Shown: piece after piece, positions 24,293 through 36,955 of the stretch | How the letters are laid out: each line of letters opens with the position of its first letter | Position numbering within the stretch: the stretch's first letter is position 1 | NCBI RefSeq assembly: GCF_921293095.1 | Contig: NC_060252.1 | Location: forward strand, 77,892,866 to 77,956,865 | DNA length: 64,000 nucleotides | Direction: 5' to 3' | Source of the DNA: Ischnura elegans | Lineage: Eukaryota > Arthropoda > Insecta > Odonata > Coenagrionidae | Translations under genes and position numbers: made by a program | Notes under the pieces: model-generated | Told to the model about the DNA's origin: nothing | The model's database searches: none | The model's input: the letters and a program-made list of their open reading frames with translations, nothing else

Positions 24293-24418
24293 ATGCATAG
24301 TAAATCTTTTCTTGTTACTGCTTGTCATATTATGAATAAGATGCCAACTCATGTTAAAAATTGCATATCTGTTAAAACTTGTAAACTAAAATATTATGAT
24401 TATTTGCTGCCTCGGTAA
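24293..24418 (+). pseudogene. C-terminal tail of a non-LTR retrotransposon reverse transcriptase, fossil
   Basis: A 41-codon open segment ends in consecutive stops and reads SKSFLVTACHIMNKMPTHVK, then NCISVKTCKLKYYDYLL. This follows the well-known end of CR1/jockey-type ORF2 proteins, where an A..LWN.LP..V/IK...S...FK..L..YL pattern closes the polypeptide; here LWN has become IMN and the FK position is CK. Only this tail is readable. No reverse transcriptase core was found upstream, consistent with a 5'-truncated or decayed copy. The match is by remembered pattern only. Confidence 0.5.
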
Positions 24419-25578
24419 TAGTATAGGTTCCTCTTATTTTTTTCAAATTTGTGTTCTGGTTATCATGGTTCATTTATTTCTGCTAGGGTATTTTTTTACT
24501 TGTTTAGTTAAGAATACATGACTTTTGTTTGAGTATGTATCAATTGTGCATACCACCATTTCCTGTTCTTTACTTAGATTTGATGCATTTGCTCTGTTTG
24601 GTTACGTGATAAATGGAATAACATTATGCATAGAAATATCAAAAATTTCAGTTTATCACAACGTTAATAACCTATATCGTATTTAATGTGCTAGAAAATT
24701 GTCATTCATTTATGTAACTATTATTATTTTTGTTGTTATGGATTTTTTCTACCAATAAATATTTTTCTATCTTTCTTTTTACGAGTACATTATAGTAATA
24801 TGAATTATATCAAATTACGAATCATTGCCACCATTTCCATTTTAAATGCGATATTTCTCCAAATAAACACTACTGCCGCCATTCGTTTGCCATTTCATAG
24901 CAATTATTTTTCTTCGTGTCAAAATCGGCAAGCAAGGAACAGAAAAGAGTGATAAATTAATTTACCTCACTATTTGTTTTTTTGCGTGGTACGTTATGTG
25001 GCTAAATGGCACCTGAAAGGTTAACTTATTTGGCTCAGCATTATTAAGAGTTCATAAGTTTCTCCTCCTCCTCATAGTAGCTCCTTAACGAGAAGCGAAC
25101 CATTTCCAGGTGAGAGATTAATTTCAAAGTTGGCGTTAATTACCGGAGTTGCCCCGCGCTTCCTTCTGATACTGTGGGCGCCATAAACTCTCTTCTCCGG
25201 TTGCCTCCTCTACCTCATAACCTTCCATGACCAAAACTATGTTCTCTCCCCCATGGCAAATCTTAAATTTCACTCTTTAGCCCTTTCACCGGCAGCGTTG
25301 CATCCAATGCCGCTTCCGCTTTGATGCTTGAGATTCAGTTTCGTGGGCTGCGGTGAAGTCTCTCTCTCTCTCCCAATAACCGCATTTCGACCGCGGAAAC
25401 TAAAGCCATTAAGGGTAAATGCCTCTTCAATTTTCGGCGGCAAAATTGGCTGCTGATATCTTATCAGCTTAAGCTGGGTAGGTGGGAGGAAGTCAGAGAA
25501 GTTAAGTGAAAAACTGTCTGGAATTTGATGCCATCGACCCACTACAACTCGAGTTAACTCCAACCTTGTGTTAATTTC
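24419..25578. other. Non-coding stretch with a GC-richer segment
   Basis: AT-rich up to about 25060, then moderately GC-rich to 25560 with a (TC)n run at 25359-25373. A 97-codon minus-strand frame (25270-25563) in the GC-richer part resembles no family I know. Confidence 0.45.
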
Positions 25579-26150
25579 AACTCTTCCATCAATTAGTAGT
25601 TGAAATTCAATGAAATATTAAAATCAATTCCGTCGGTTATTAATGGTATTTTATGTCCTGTATCGAATTTTTATGAAAACATTGGAGGTGAATATCATTG
25701 TATGGTGTATCGAGGAAATAATCGGCACCAAATTAAAAAGTTGAAAATTTTACCTGTATCGGTGACTTCGAGCATTCAATTTTTTTCTCACCAATGAAAC
25801 TTGCGATGATGCTGTTTTTTAAGTACGAGGTAAATATTTCTATTTTCTGTCATTGAGTCTACTCTAACATTCCATTAATTATAACTCTTCTATCAATTCA
25901 TCAGGAATTCCTCAATTCAATCGGGTAAAAACGGTGCTTTATATTCTGTATCGATTTTTAAAAATAATATTGAAGGCGTGCTTTATTAGATAGTACACTT
26001 ATTAAATAATGGGCTCCTAAAATGTTGAAAACCTTATCTGAATCGGCGATATTGGGCATTCGATTATTCTCGCACTAGCGAAACCGTCATGATGCAGTTT
26101 CATTTGTGGCAGTATTTTTGCAACTTAAAAACGAGGTTTTTATTTCAAAT
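25579..26150 (+). repeat. Diverged tandem duplication, period about 304 bp
   Basis: Copy A (from about 25579) and copy B (from about 25883) share ordered blocks: AACTCTTCYATCAATT, TGTATCGATTTTT, AATATTGAAGGCG/AACATTGGAGGTG, AAAATGTTGAAAA, ATCGGYGA, GGGCATTCGATT, ATGATGCAGTTT and AACGAGGTTTTTATTTC. Similarity is clear but eroded by substitutions and small indels. No coding frame is preserved. Confidence 0.85.
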
Positions 26151-29100
26151 TTTATGACTCGATTATCAAGAAATGGTAAAAGGTTTTTGGAAAATTTTTG
26201 AATTAGTTGTTGTTATAAATTCAGGCGTACGAAACCAAGTTTAAGCAATTATTAGTTTAAGTGAGAAAATTGATAAATAATGATATTCGCAATTTCAAAA
26301 TAAAATTCATAAGAGTTTTGAGCAGTATAGTTTGAATAACTAGGATTCACCCCTGGTGAAAATGTATTGATCTCAATTATATAATTTCAGTATTCCCGTG
26401 TGGGACCAAAAAAAATAGCAAAATATGAGTTTCATGACATATTTTATAACAATAGTTGCATCGAGAGTATGTAATAAACAAGCTAGTATGAATATTTAAC
26501 AAATAGATTTATAATATTTATTGAGACAACTACAAATCACCCATTAGAGAAATGCCACTTTATGACCAAAGTAAAACGGAATATGAGGATCTTTCTAACA
26601 CAACGTAAATATGTATTCAAAATATCTTACGCATCTTAAATGTTAGCAATTGGATATTATATTATTTTCATCATTCGTTGTAAATGGTATAATGTTTTTC
26701 TTATATTGTCTTTTATAAATGAAAAATATGTATTTATATTCATTCAAAGTCCTGATGAAGGTTTATAAATGTAACTAAAAATTGGCAAAAATTTTCTTTT
26801 AAAGTCATCAAGACCTATACTCCAAGACACTGAATCAATATTAAACACAGAGGTCAAGAGAAGGAAAAATTAAAACAATATTTAAGCCGATGCAAAAATA
26901 ACCCGCAATAAAACAATTTAACATGTCGTGCATTTTCTTCACCCCCTGGCTAACTTCAAGTAATAAATAAATTACCTGGTCATGGAATACTCGTGGAAAG
27001 TATGTGAAATTTTCCGTCATTTGGCGTCATTCACCGCAGAGAAAACTTTGTAACGAAACAGAATGTGTGGCGAAAAAAAACTCACTGTCTTTTTTTATTT
27101 TTCTAAGAGATTGATAGCTGGGAAAAATATTTGCTGAACTTTCAAAATAAATCATAATACACTCTACGAATGAAACGTAGTAGCTTCTGAATACGCAAAC
27201 CTTTAAAAGCATTTGAGAAGAATAATATTTTGAAGATAAATAACTCTTCAATGTGATAACTACCCGCCAAAAATCTACTCAATCAATTTGCAAGAAAAAT
27301 TTGGTTTCGAAATTTTCCTTCCATTTCAATTTAAAATCGAGCTCAATCTACCAAATAAATATTTATTCATGGATTTTTAACTTAAGTTTGTCTCTCACAG
27401 CTTACGCAGGAAATATATAATGCTGGTTATGAATACAATATAATAATAATTACGGTTTACTATTTACAGCAGGATAAACCTCATTCTTACCATTTGCATT
27501 TTCCTTTTTCATGGCTCTTTACATAATTATTTTATCCTGTTATTTTATTCCACTTCGTTAAAAATATAGTTTGCAATGTAACCAATGCAATTATCATTTG
27601 AAGTTAATACAAAGAGGAAGAAATATCGCTATGATATTAAAAGTTCATTTCACGTAAACTCAACGTGAATAGTAATGAAAAGCCAATCTCCTCCGATTCC
27701 ATCCACATTCAAAATACTAAGTGGTAGTAAGAATGAAATAATACCAATTCGCAGAATGTTACGGCAATTTGTCAAAACTTTACTGGGTAGTGGAAAGGAT
27801 CTGATATCATAGTTTAAAGTCAGTTAACTTAAGTCTAAAACATTCAATCAAAAATTTCACGTCGCATGTCGTGATAAATTTATCTTTATTTCGACTTCAA
27901 CTATCCATGTTTGAATAGCAAATTACCAAATTGAGCCATAGATGTATCATAATTAATCGACGTTATAAAATTTTACAAATGTCTCGATTTTGGTTTGTTA
28001 GAATGTTCTATTTTATTGTTTTGATACCAAAAGTTGATAGTTTTTCATTTATTGCGAGGATAACTAAATATAAAAAATTAGTAGGTTCTTGACTTACAGT
28101 GGAAATACCTCTATAAATTTTGACGATATAAGAGTTTGTTCAAAATAAAATGCCGATATCATTCGGAGGGAAATTATTTGCAGACATAAGTGCTAATACT
28201 AACAAGGCACTCTCGAATAAAATTCGGATTTCGGTGAATATCCATTGCAAGCCAGGTTGTCGAATTTTAACATGTGAAAGATAAGGTAAGCTGAAGGTTA
28301 AGGAAGAAGGGCGAGGTGTAAGCAATTAGAAATGGGGTTGCTATTATACTCTGTTCATTTTACCTCTGCGGGTGAGCTGGTGTGGCCAAGGCAAGTGAAG
28401 ATGAGGGGAGGGAATGTTTTTCGACACGTGACTTTGCCTTTGCCAATCAGCAAACAGTAGGCGTGGCCTCAGTGAGTCGTTCTCAGACCTCCGCCGAGTG
28501 AACATCGTGAATCTGCTCGATGAGCAGTGTTGCCATACCTCACGCGTTCTCCTTGTATGTGACTAAGTATGCCTTCCACCAACGGTGCCTCATTCATCGC
28601 GGTAGCTGACAATGCCATGGGCTTCTGTGAAATGATTATCCCCAATGCCTTCCAAATGAGTAGGTAAAATGTCTTGGCGCCGGGACCAAAGCATCTGTGG
28701 TCACCTGTGACTCACACGTTTTCAGTGACAAAGTATGGTGGCTATGCACATTTGGCAACGTTATGTTCGCTCCTCCTCTCTCTCTCTCTTGTTACTACCC
28801 CTCCCTTATCAGCGAAGCCATCCGAGAGTTTCCGGGCTCTCACGAAAGCTCACCCGCAGGCATAAAGTGAATAGACTATAATATGTATCGAAAATATTAA
28901 CAGGGTCGGGAGTTAGTTTGAAATTAGTTTTAAATGAAATAACATTTCTTAGGACAGCTCTTCAAACTTTCGCCTAACTATCCAAAATAACTCTAATAAC
29001 TCGGTTGCAGCGCATCAGTTTCGGTGGAAATAGACCCAAGGCAAGCTCAAAGAGAATCGCTAAGGATTGGTGCTGAAATTACGAGTAGGAATTTTTTCCA

Positions 29101-30105
29101 ATTTGAGGTGACACGTCAAGGTAACTCGTGCGTGGATCAAGGGTGAGAATTCCTGAAAAAAAGTGTAAATTGTTTTTTTATAATTTAGTATTAATGGAAT
29201 GGTCCCGAGCTAAAACTTGTGCCGACAAATGAACTACTTCAATAGGGATCTTATATGATAGGAAGTAAACAGAACTTCCAGCGGAATTGGAATGTAACGT
29301 GGATGGAATAAAACGTTTTTCGTTGGCAAAAACGCTAAATTTATTTTGGTGCTAAAAATTAATCTGTTTATAATGTTTCTACGAGTACTCATTTTAAGCA
29401 AAGAAGGAAAATGTGTCTTAGAACTGAATTGCCTGAAGCTCGGGAGATTTTGGATCCTATTTATTAACAATTTTTCCAGTCTGAGTCTATTTACAACTCT
29501 AAAAATATAATTATTTATATTACCTAGAAGTTGATAAAAGTTTACCAATAGATATGACCCCTTTAAATCACTTTCAAGGGAATGCGGAGTTAAAGCCTTC
29601 TACAAATTGCTCTAGAATTTTAATTCAACATTTTGAAGTATTGAAAAGTTATACAACAAAGAATAAAATTGATTTCCATATTTGGTAATACTCGGTAATT
29701 AATTAACAAATTTATTCATTAACATTAATAACTTTGGTAATAATTTGGTAACATTCGTGGCAAGATTGTATTGAATATTTTTTTTGCATTTTTAACATTT
29801 AATCGTTATTAAATCTTTTACATATTATGAATAGAACTTTCTTTATGCACCAAATCTACAATGGAGCCCTCATCTAGCGAGACACAAGATAGTTCATAGC
29901 TTATCATTCGATTTAAAATTAACGCTACTTCTTGCTCAGTTACAATGCAATATTAATAGGCATAAAAACTTTAACTGGGCGAAATCTCTTAAAATTGGAT
30001 GCTTGAAAATAAATGAGTGACCTGAAAATATCGAGAACATGTGGATATGTATATTTCCTCGAAGAGCTACTATTTCGTTTTTTTCTTCGAATTGGTTTTG
30101 CATAA
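26151..30105. other. Long non-coding stretch
   Basis: No gene recognised. 28380-28860 is GC-richer and has a CCAAT word at 28444, a CTCAGTG initiator-like site at 28468-28474 and a (CT)n run at 28776-28790, but no TATA box or coding frame that would make it a convincing promoter. The remainder is AT-rich. Confidence 0.45.
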
Positions 30106-30768
30106 TAAGGTAGTTTCCTTCATCAAAGAAAACGAAAGGCATTGATTGTGATTCGTTACCCACCATTAGTGTATTCATAATATACAAATTATTTGGTTTT
30201 AGAAATCCCAGTTTAAAGGAATGCTAATGGCCAATTTTAACCTCATTTGAAAAAGGCCAGATTGGCGCCCATGCGATGCCACTCCACGTGACGTCACGGG
30301 GATCTAGAGGCTATACGAGTAGTCAGGAGTTTTACATAGTGTGAGATTAGCATGCATACGTGCATAAGGCAGAGAGTTCAGGGAAACATTTCTTAATAAT
30401 CACCTATTAAACTTGCCTATTGTCGGATAGTTTCCTTCGTTTAATATGGTATTAATAATCCTTATTTAAGCCAACCGCTACCTGTTAGCAGGGAACTCTG
30501 GTACCTGCAAGCAGCCTGCATCGTAGTGGCCTCATAGCCTCGCACCAAGGTAGCCTCACACGACGGCAGCCGGTACCAGAATGGCATCACACGGGCTTTT
30601 CCCAGCATTCATACTTAGCCGTCGCATTTTCGCGCGCTTCAACATTTTCACTTTTCATTTATCGCGACAATTACATATCTTCATTTAAAAATCTAAAAGC
30701 GTGAAATATGTACTCCAGGAATAAAAATCTTTGATTTCGACAATTAAAAAAAATAGGAAACCACCCTA
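30106..30768. mobile_element. 660-bp TA-flanked element, copy 1
   Basis: The interior 30108-30766 begins AGGTAGTTTCCTTC and ends GGAAACCACCC, an inverted pair of about 11 bases, with TA on both sides (30106-30107, 30767-30768). The whole length aligns with copy 2 at 44356-45020. The first 92 bases are nearly identical in the two copies (two differences), while the centre is much more diverged. An overlapping E-box and CRE (CACGTGACGTCA, 30285-30296) is conserved. No transposase frame is present; it is non-autonomous. Confidence 0.8.
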
Positions 30769-32159
30769 TTGGTCCTGTAAGTAAAATGCGTCGTTTTAAA
30801 CATTACTGTCATCGCAAATTCCACGTGGCCAACGTTCTAACGGTGCATGAACATAGCCCGTGGCATCAGAGGAATGACTTTTTGGAAGGAGCGCGAGGGA
30901 AAGCTTTTCGCTGCCTGGAGGAATGAGAGACGTCTTGAAAAGGGTTGGCGTGTTGAAGAAAGACAGCGGCTGAAATATTCTCTCCTAGGATCACGTGAAC
31001 CGTTGACAGCCTCGTGTTGAAGTCTGGTGACGCGAAGCCCGCGCTTTCGGCTAACAGCTCGTGAAAGATGTCTCCCCTTTTATCTCCCCTCCTAAACCTC
31101 AGCAGCACTCTTAACAGCCTCCTCCCAACTACGCCTGACATTTTCCATCACGATCCCCTCCAACCTCTGCTGTGAAGAAATGTGGAAACTGGAGTCTTAG
31201 CGAAATTAGAGGAACGTTCATAAGTTGAGCCGTTAAATTGCTGCCTCGCGTGCATTTCCTCATGAAATCCCACGCTGAGAGCGTGACGCACACATCTCTG
31301 CATACTCCCATATCTCCTCTACCTATCTACTGCCTTCTAATATTGCGAATACGATTGGTGTCATCCATAAAGGGTTATGAATCTCAGCTGTGTTACGGAA
31401 GTGTCAATATTTTCGATATCTGCAAAACCTAAGCCGGAGTAGAAATAATATCAGTCGCTCATATCGATACTTATTACATATCTGCTTGACAAAATTGTTA
31501 TTTTGCAATATAATTTTGAAAATTGTTTGGCTCCGTGATTACGTAATGTGACTAATGTGTCTATCCCATTAGGTTGGCTTCGTAATTTTCCTTGAAATAT
31601 AATGAGAGTGATAATAAACGTTTCCCCTGCTAATTTTGAAAAAAAAATTATTTCATTGCTCAAATTCATTTTTTCATTCATTCAAAATTTATTTCATTGT
31701 TCAAATTGCTCTAGGAAATTCCTTGCTAGCCTCTATACTTAATTTCATCTCATATGCATCATAACTTTGATTTTGGCGGCCACAATCGCTAAAACTTTGG
31801 AGTTTCTCCCTTTTAATTTAAGATTTTAAATTCATTATACTTTGTACACACATAACTTTTTATCTTGAGTATGAGTACACAATAAAAAAATTAAGCCGTT
31901 AAGAAAGCTTTAATTCACTCCATCATTGTATTGTTTTGAAATATTTGAAAAGTTAGAGACGTGGGTATACAGTATTTACTCGTAAGCATGTTTCGCGGTA
32001 TTGAAATTTAAATCGGTAGTTAGGATGAAAAATCTTGATTTGGGTAATAATATCTTTCCTAAATATTTATAGCTATATCCCCGTTAGCACTACCACTAAA
32101 AGTTTAATATACTATCATCCGAGAGGTACATATCGTCATGTTTAATAAAATATTCTTCC
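30769..32159. other. Non-coding stretch
   Basis: No gene recognised. 30830-31320 is moderately GC-rich with frames on both strands (up to 91 codons) that overlap one another and resemble nothing known. Confidence 0.45.
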
Positions 32160-32800
32160 TCATGAAATTGCCGCCCACATTCTAACGATGGCCTGCGGCT
32201 TTTTAAAGCACGCGGCGAAAACAATCAGATTTTCCTGGAATTTCAGCGTGCATAAGTAATCGAGCGCGGCCAAAATTGTTTATAAATGTCTTAATTGCGG
32301 ATTTCAAAAATAACCAGTCAATATTTATCAGTTCAACGCAAGGGCCGCGCTAAATTTTTTATGCCTAGGAGAGTCAATATGGCTGATTCCGCAGAGCATT
32401 CGATTATTTAGCTCACGCATGGAGGGAGCTATATTAATCGGTGTTGGCGCTCCGAGGGGATGGGGAGAGGTTGGAGTGGATTAAATTGCGATGGGTGATG
32501 GTTGAGCGAGAAGCCAGTGGTCAGAGCCGCCGCTCCGTGACGAGAGCGGGAGATGGTCAATTTTTAATGACTTCAACTCTTAGTTAGCACGTTCCATTAA
32601 CGCCTAAAGGGAAAGAATAACACGCGGAACGTTATAAAAAATAATCGGCGTGCGTTATGGAAAAAAATTAACCGATCGTGAAGTTTTTATGAAATTGAAC
32701 CACAGGTATGAAAAAAACGAAACAAACACGTTTATCGTATGGGAACAATTAATTAAATCTGCCGGCGCATGGAATTAATGCTGATCGATATTAGGCATGA
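32160..32800. promoter_or_regulatory. Mixed CpG/homeobox-motif patch, candidate enhancer
   Basis: This segment mixes CpG-rich words (GCACGCGGCG, GAGCGCGGCC, CCGCCGCTCCGTGACGAG) with many TAAT/ATTA cores and TTTATG/GTTTAT words, a texture common in arthropod developmental enhancers. It has no long open frame and no repeat relatives in the window. This is inference from texture only. Confidence 0.25.
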
Positions 32801-35800
32801 TACGTGAATTCGATTTGAGGTCCTCTGGTATAAAAATATTTCTTGCTGTTAAACTTTCCATGCGTTGTCATGGCTTGAAGTTTGTGGAAAATAAGTAACC
32901 AATAAAATTCAAGTTATGTCTACCTTTGGGGTTATCAATAGCACAATTATAAACATAGTCAAAAATGGCACTAACGGCCGGTAAATGTTGGAATTCAACT
33001 GTCATAGATAACATAAAGCATGCTTATCATCATATTTTATCATTTAATAGAGATTTTCATAGAAGTGAGCTTTATTGATTTACCTTATGATTAATACATC
33101 TATCCTTATAAGGGAAATTTTTTACGTTATTTTTTTCTACTCAATAACCTTTCTTCCTGCGTTCAATTTTACGTCATGGTATCAGTACCCATTCAATGAT
33201 GATGTTATGAGAGGGGGAATAGAATCCATCTCGTATGTGCCATGTATTTTGGAAATCCCTCATTCTATAATAAATCCATTCCCCTTCTTTCTATACGATA
33301 CTTATTCTTTCTATCGAAGGATAATATGTATTCATGCCTGCCGTTTATTTCAAGATTGTATTCCAATCTTTCCCTACAGTCTTTTCATCTTTCTAATAAG
33401 TTCAATTTCTTTAACCCAAATTTTTAACACCAAAAGCCTGATGTCATGTTAATATGATAGATTATCCGTTGATGATTTTTATTTTAAATTTGTACGGCGA
33501 TTTTTATTTTAAAACACCCTTGCCTTTGATATTATCAAGAAACAGTAAAACTTTATGATTCTTTATGATTATTAGATATCTCGATAAGGCATTATTTTAG
33601 CTGAAATGAAAATGATTATGCAGGACAATGTGTTGCTATTTCTCTCAGCTCTTGCAGTTATGATGCTTTTCCTTGGATTTCAGGCAACATGCAGATGACA
33701 GGATAAGGAAAACTGCACTTTTAGGTAGAGCAGGAGCATATCATTGTCCAGCAACATGGCGAAATTTTAAAATTTAAATAATTAAAGTTATATTTAAAAT
33801 CTGCTTCTATGAATACATAATAATACGAAAGATTTTGTTTGATAGCTGCTTTCAAAAACAAATACATCCACGTTTTGTATGATAGCAAAAATGAAGTCGA
33901 GGAAAAGTACATCAGTGTTTGGATATACGGTGTATTAAGTAAAAGGTTTTCACCTTCAATGTCTATTTATTCCGGAAATTTAACACAAATTTAAGGTAAT
34001 GGCGCACTAGCAACAACAAAATTTGTCATTCGTAAAAAATGTTTCTTACGTAGGGTTTATTTTTTCAATTTAAGCTGCATTAATAAATATTCTGCTTTTC
34101 TAACAGAAATGAAAATTAACTATCATTACGACAAAGCAATTCTGTTCCGTGTTTCTCAACAAAGCCTTTTCCTTATTGAGGTAGATGAAACAAGCGATAT
34201 TCGAAAATTCATGACTCTATCACCAATAGTTTACTCTCATATACGTTTATTATGTATACATATACTTAGGGGGCACTATCAGCAAAAAAAAGCGTCCTGT
34301 GCGAGGAATAAGGATAAAATGCTGTGGAAATTAGGCAGGTGTAGTGATGGATACATATTAATACCAAAGGCATAAGTATAAATACGGTCAATATATTGTC
34401 GCTAGTAAATTTTCGTTTACCAAGGTTATGCTTGTGACTACATTGTAGTTATTAAGTCATGAAGTCGTGTTAAGATATGTCATGATTTTTTTCGGGCATC
34501 CCAGTGATATATGCAACTAGGGTTCTGAAATTTACAGATGAGGTTTAGTGAGGTCAGTTCATAAAATAACTCGCGAATTTATCGGCAAATAGGGGAATAA
34601 TGAATTTATTTTGCAATGGAGGAATTATCCTCTTTGCTCGAAATATAAGATTTGTCTACATATTTGAATTTGAATTTCTGCATGGAAAATAGATCTCTTG
34701 TTTTCGGTTGATGGTGTAATCAATTTTCATCCATTGCTGCTGGGGAATATTTGCATTCTTAAGGCCTCTATTTTAGTGGTTATAATTTGCTCATTATTTT
34801 TAATTTTTAAATAATTTGGATACGATTAGCGTAATGCGAGGCACAGAAATTTTCGTTTCTTAGCCAGCAATATCCATAGATTTATATTGGTTAACGCGGA
34901 TATAGGTCTCCCGAAATTTTCAATAGGGGTAATTGATGTTCGAAAGGTGTTATGGGTTATTAGCGCGTTTATGATCCACACATTAGGATAGAACATCATG
35001 AGGTGATTTGAATGGTTCTGTGGATATAGATTTGATATGCATATCCGAGGTAGGTGACTGTAAATTGCCTTATAATGAATTATTTAGGGGATGTGAAGTG
35101 TAAGGTTTCAAGTATCCAATTATTAGTTGTTTAAATTGGTATATTAAGCACCAGAAAACCCGTGCGTAAATAACAGAGGGAGATATAAAACATGCAATAA
35201 TTTTGACGATACGTCATTCGTAATAATGGCTGCTTTTATGGAAGGTGATGAAATAATTAATGTTAGAGGACTCATGAGTCTCAAATTTACACCATTCTTC
35301 GTTTCAGTAAAGTTTTATCTGCTCAGTAGAACTTAGCCTTTTCCATTTTACTATCTTCTTAATCGATACAGTTTTATTTGCAAACATTGAAAGAATATTT
35401 CACTACAGATATAGCATTCTTTTTTGTTAACTGTAACTGTGTTGTAGAATACGTTTAGTATCTCACTGGTGCATGCATTATCATTTGTGCAACGGGAAGA
35501 GATTCTTCAAGAATATATTTGCAGACTTATAATGTTTTTTTATTTCTATAAATGGTCTGAACTTTGTTGGGTTTCAGTGATTCTCATTATTTTCCCTATA
35601 TCCCAACTTTACTTTTTTAATAATGAAGAATATCAGCGTCTTAGTAGGCGCTGTGATTTCATATTTTCGAGCAATGGCTCTTTTTATGTAAAAATAAATC
35701 TTATTTTTCCAATTTCATTTACATTACAATGTAGTCCTTGTGAATGCATGTTAACCACGAAAACGCGTCAGGAATGATGATGGCCAAATGAGGAGAATAT

Positions 35801-35859
35801 AATTCTATGTATTACTTGCTACAAAACGGAATTCAATCGTCCAGTGCCAACTCATTTAT
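32801..35859. other. AT-rich non-coding stretch
   Basis: No gene recognised. Open frames of 125 codons (33075-33452), 88 codons (34109-34375) and 102 codons (35469-35777) are Phe/Ile/Ser-rich products of AT-rich DNA without domains, signal for translation or family resemblance. Confidence 0.5.
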
Positions 35860-36955
35860 ATAACTTTCGATGCACAAAGAAATGTAATGGGCAAGTAATT
35901 CGCACTGAAGTAATAAGCAATAATTAGGGACGCATTTCATATGGAATAATTAAAAAATGAATGATAATGTTCTATTAACGGACATTGAGCCGTTCACCAC
36001 GCATAAACTGTTTCGTGACTAATGGCTTTCGCCGAAGTCTTTGAGTGCGTTATTTTGTGGGTAATTTGGCCTGAGGTTATCATTATTCAATATAAGCCTG
36101 ATTGAATTAGTAAAATTCACTGTAAAAAGACACGAGTAAAAACTTCAACCATAAGTAATGCTAAAAGTAACGGGCAGTTGTTAGATAAGTAATTTTTTAC
36201 ATGTTTAATTAAATCATTTTGAGAGCATATATTTGAATCTGCCAACGTTGTAGAGTTCACGGTCATTCATAATTTTCTTTATGAACGGAATAAATGCCTC
36301 CTGCAGTCCACTAATACCCTTCACAGAAGAAAATATTGTTTTAATGGTGATAAATAACTAAAAAATAATACATTTTATGAGCATTTGATAACACTAAATA
36401 ATATGAGATTCGGGAAAGGACTGCATAAGAAGAGGGTCAATCCTCCCTTCAGATAGAGAAATTCTGGGAAGACAAAGGCTCGCGGTGGTTAAAATGGTAA
36501 AGAAGCAATTTGCTCGGCCGTGATTATTGGGTGGCGAGCAATGGAGGTGAAAACGGGGTGCGGGTATTGATGTCCAAAGGGCGCGGCTGCGGCTGCTAAA
36601 TTTCATGGGTAACTGCGCGGCACAGGGAGAGCAGGGTGCCGGAGAAGGATCAACTCAGATTGTAAAGACAAATTAGCCTTAATTTCACTGACATGCCAAT
36701 TGAATCATATCATCAGAGCGTATTCTGTGTAATCCATACTACATAATAAATTTATTAATATAAGATTATAAATAATTCAATCCCATTTGATTTCATTGTT
36801 GTCTATAACTCTTTCGTTACACAATGAAATTGAATGGCTAAGTTATTGGCGATTATATAATGAGCAATCTGTAGGAACGCATTTTATATGAGATAGTTAA
36901 AAATATGAATGCTGATATTTGATATGTAGACAGCAATTCGTTCACCCCCACACAA
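35860..36955 (+). repeat. Diverged direct repeat of about 145 bp, 950 bp apart
   Basis: Segments 35860-36000 and 36810-36955 share TTTCG-TRCACAAAG, GAAATTGAATGG/GAAATGTAATGG, AAGYAATT, GGRACGCATTTYATATG, ATAATTAAAAA-TGAATG and GTTCACC in order. The DNA between them is unique. A GC-richer segment lies at 36400-36650. Confidence 0.7.

Noticed and set aside
29936..30187. Similar minus-strand peptides (MNTLMVGNESQSMPFVFF) at 30.1 and 44.4 kb suggesting a conserved protein
   Set aside because: The DNA itself is nearly identical over these 92 bases because both are ends of the same mobile element; with two copies there is no evidence for selection on the protein.
33075..33452. 125-codon plus-strand hydrophobic frame
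   Set aside because: Looks like a membrane protein only because T-rich DNA encodes Phe/Ile/Ser; a second frame is open on the same strand, as expected by chance.
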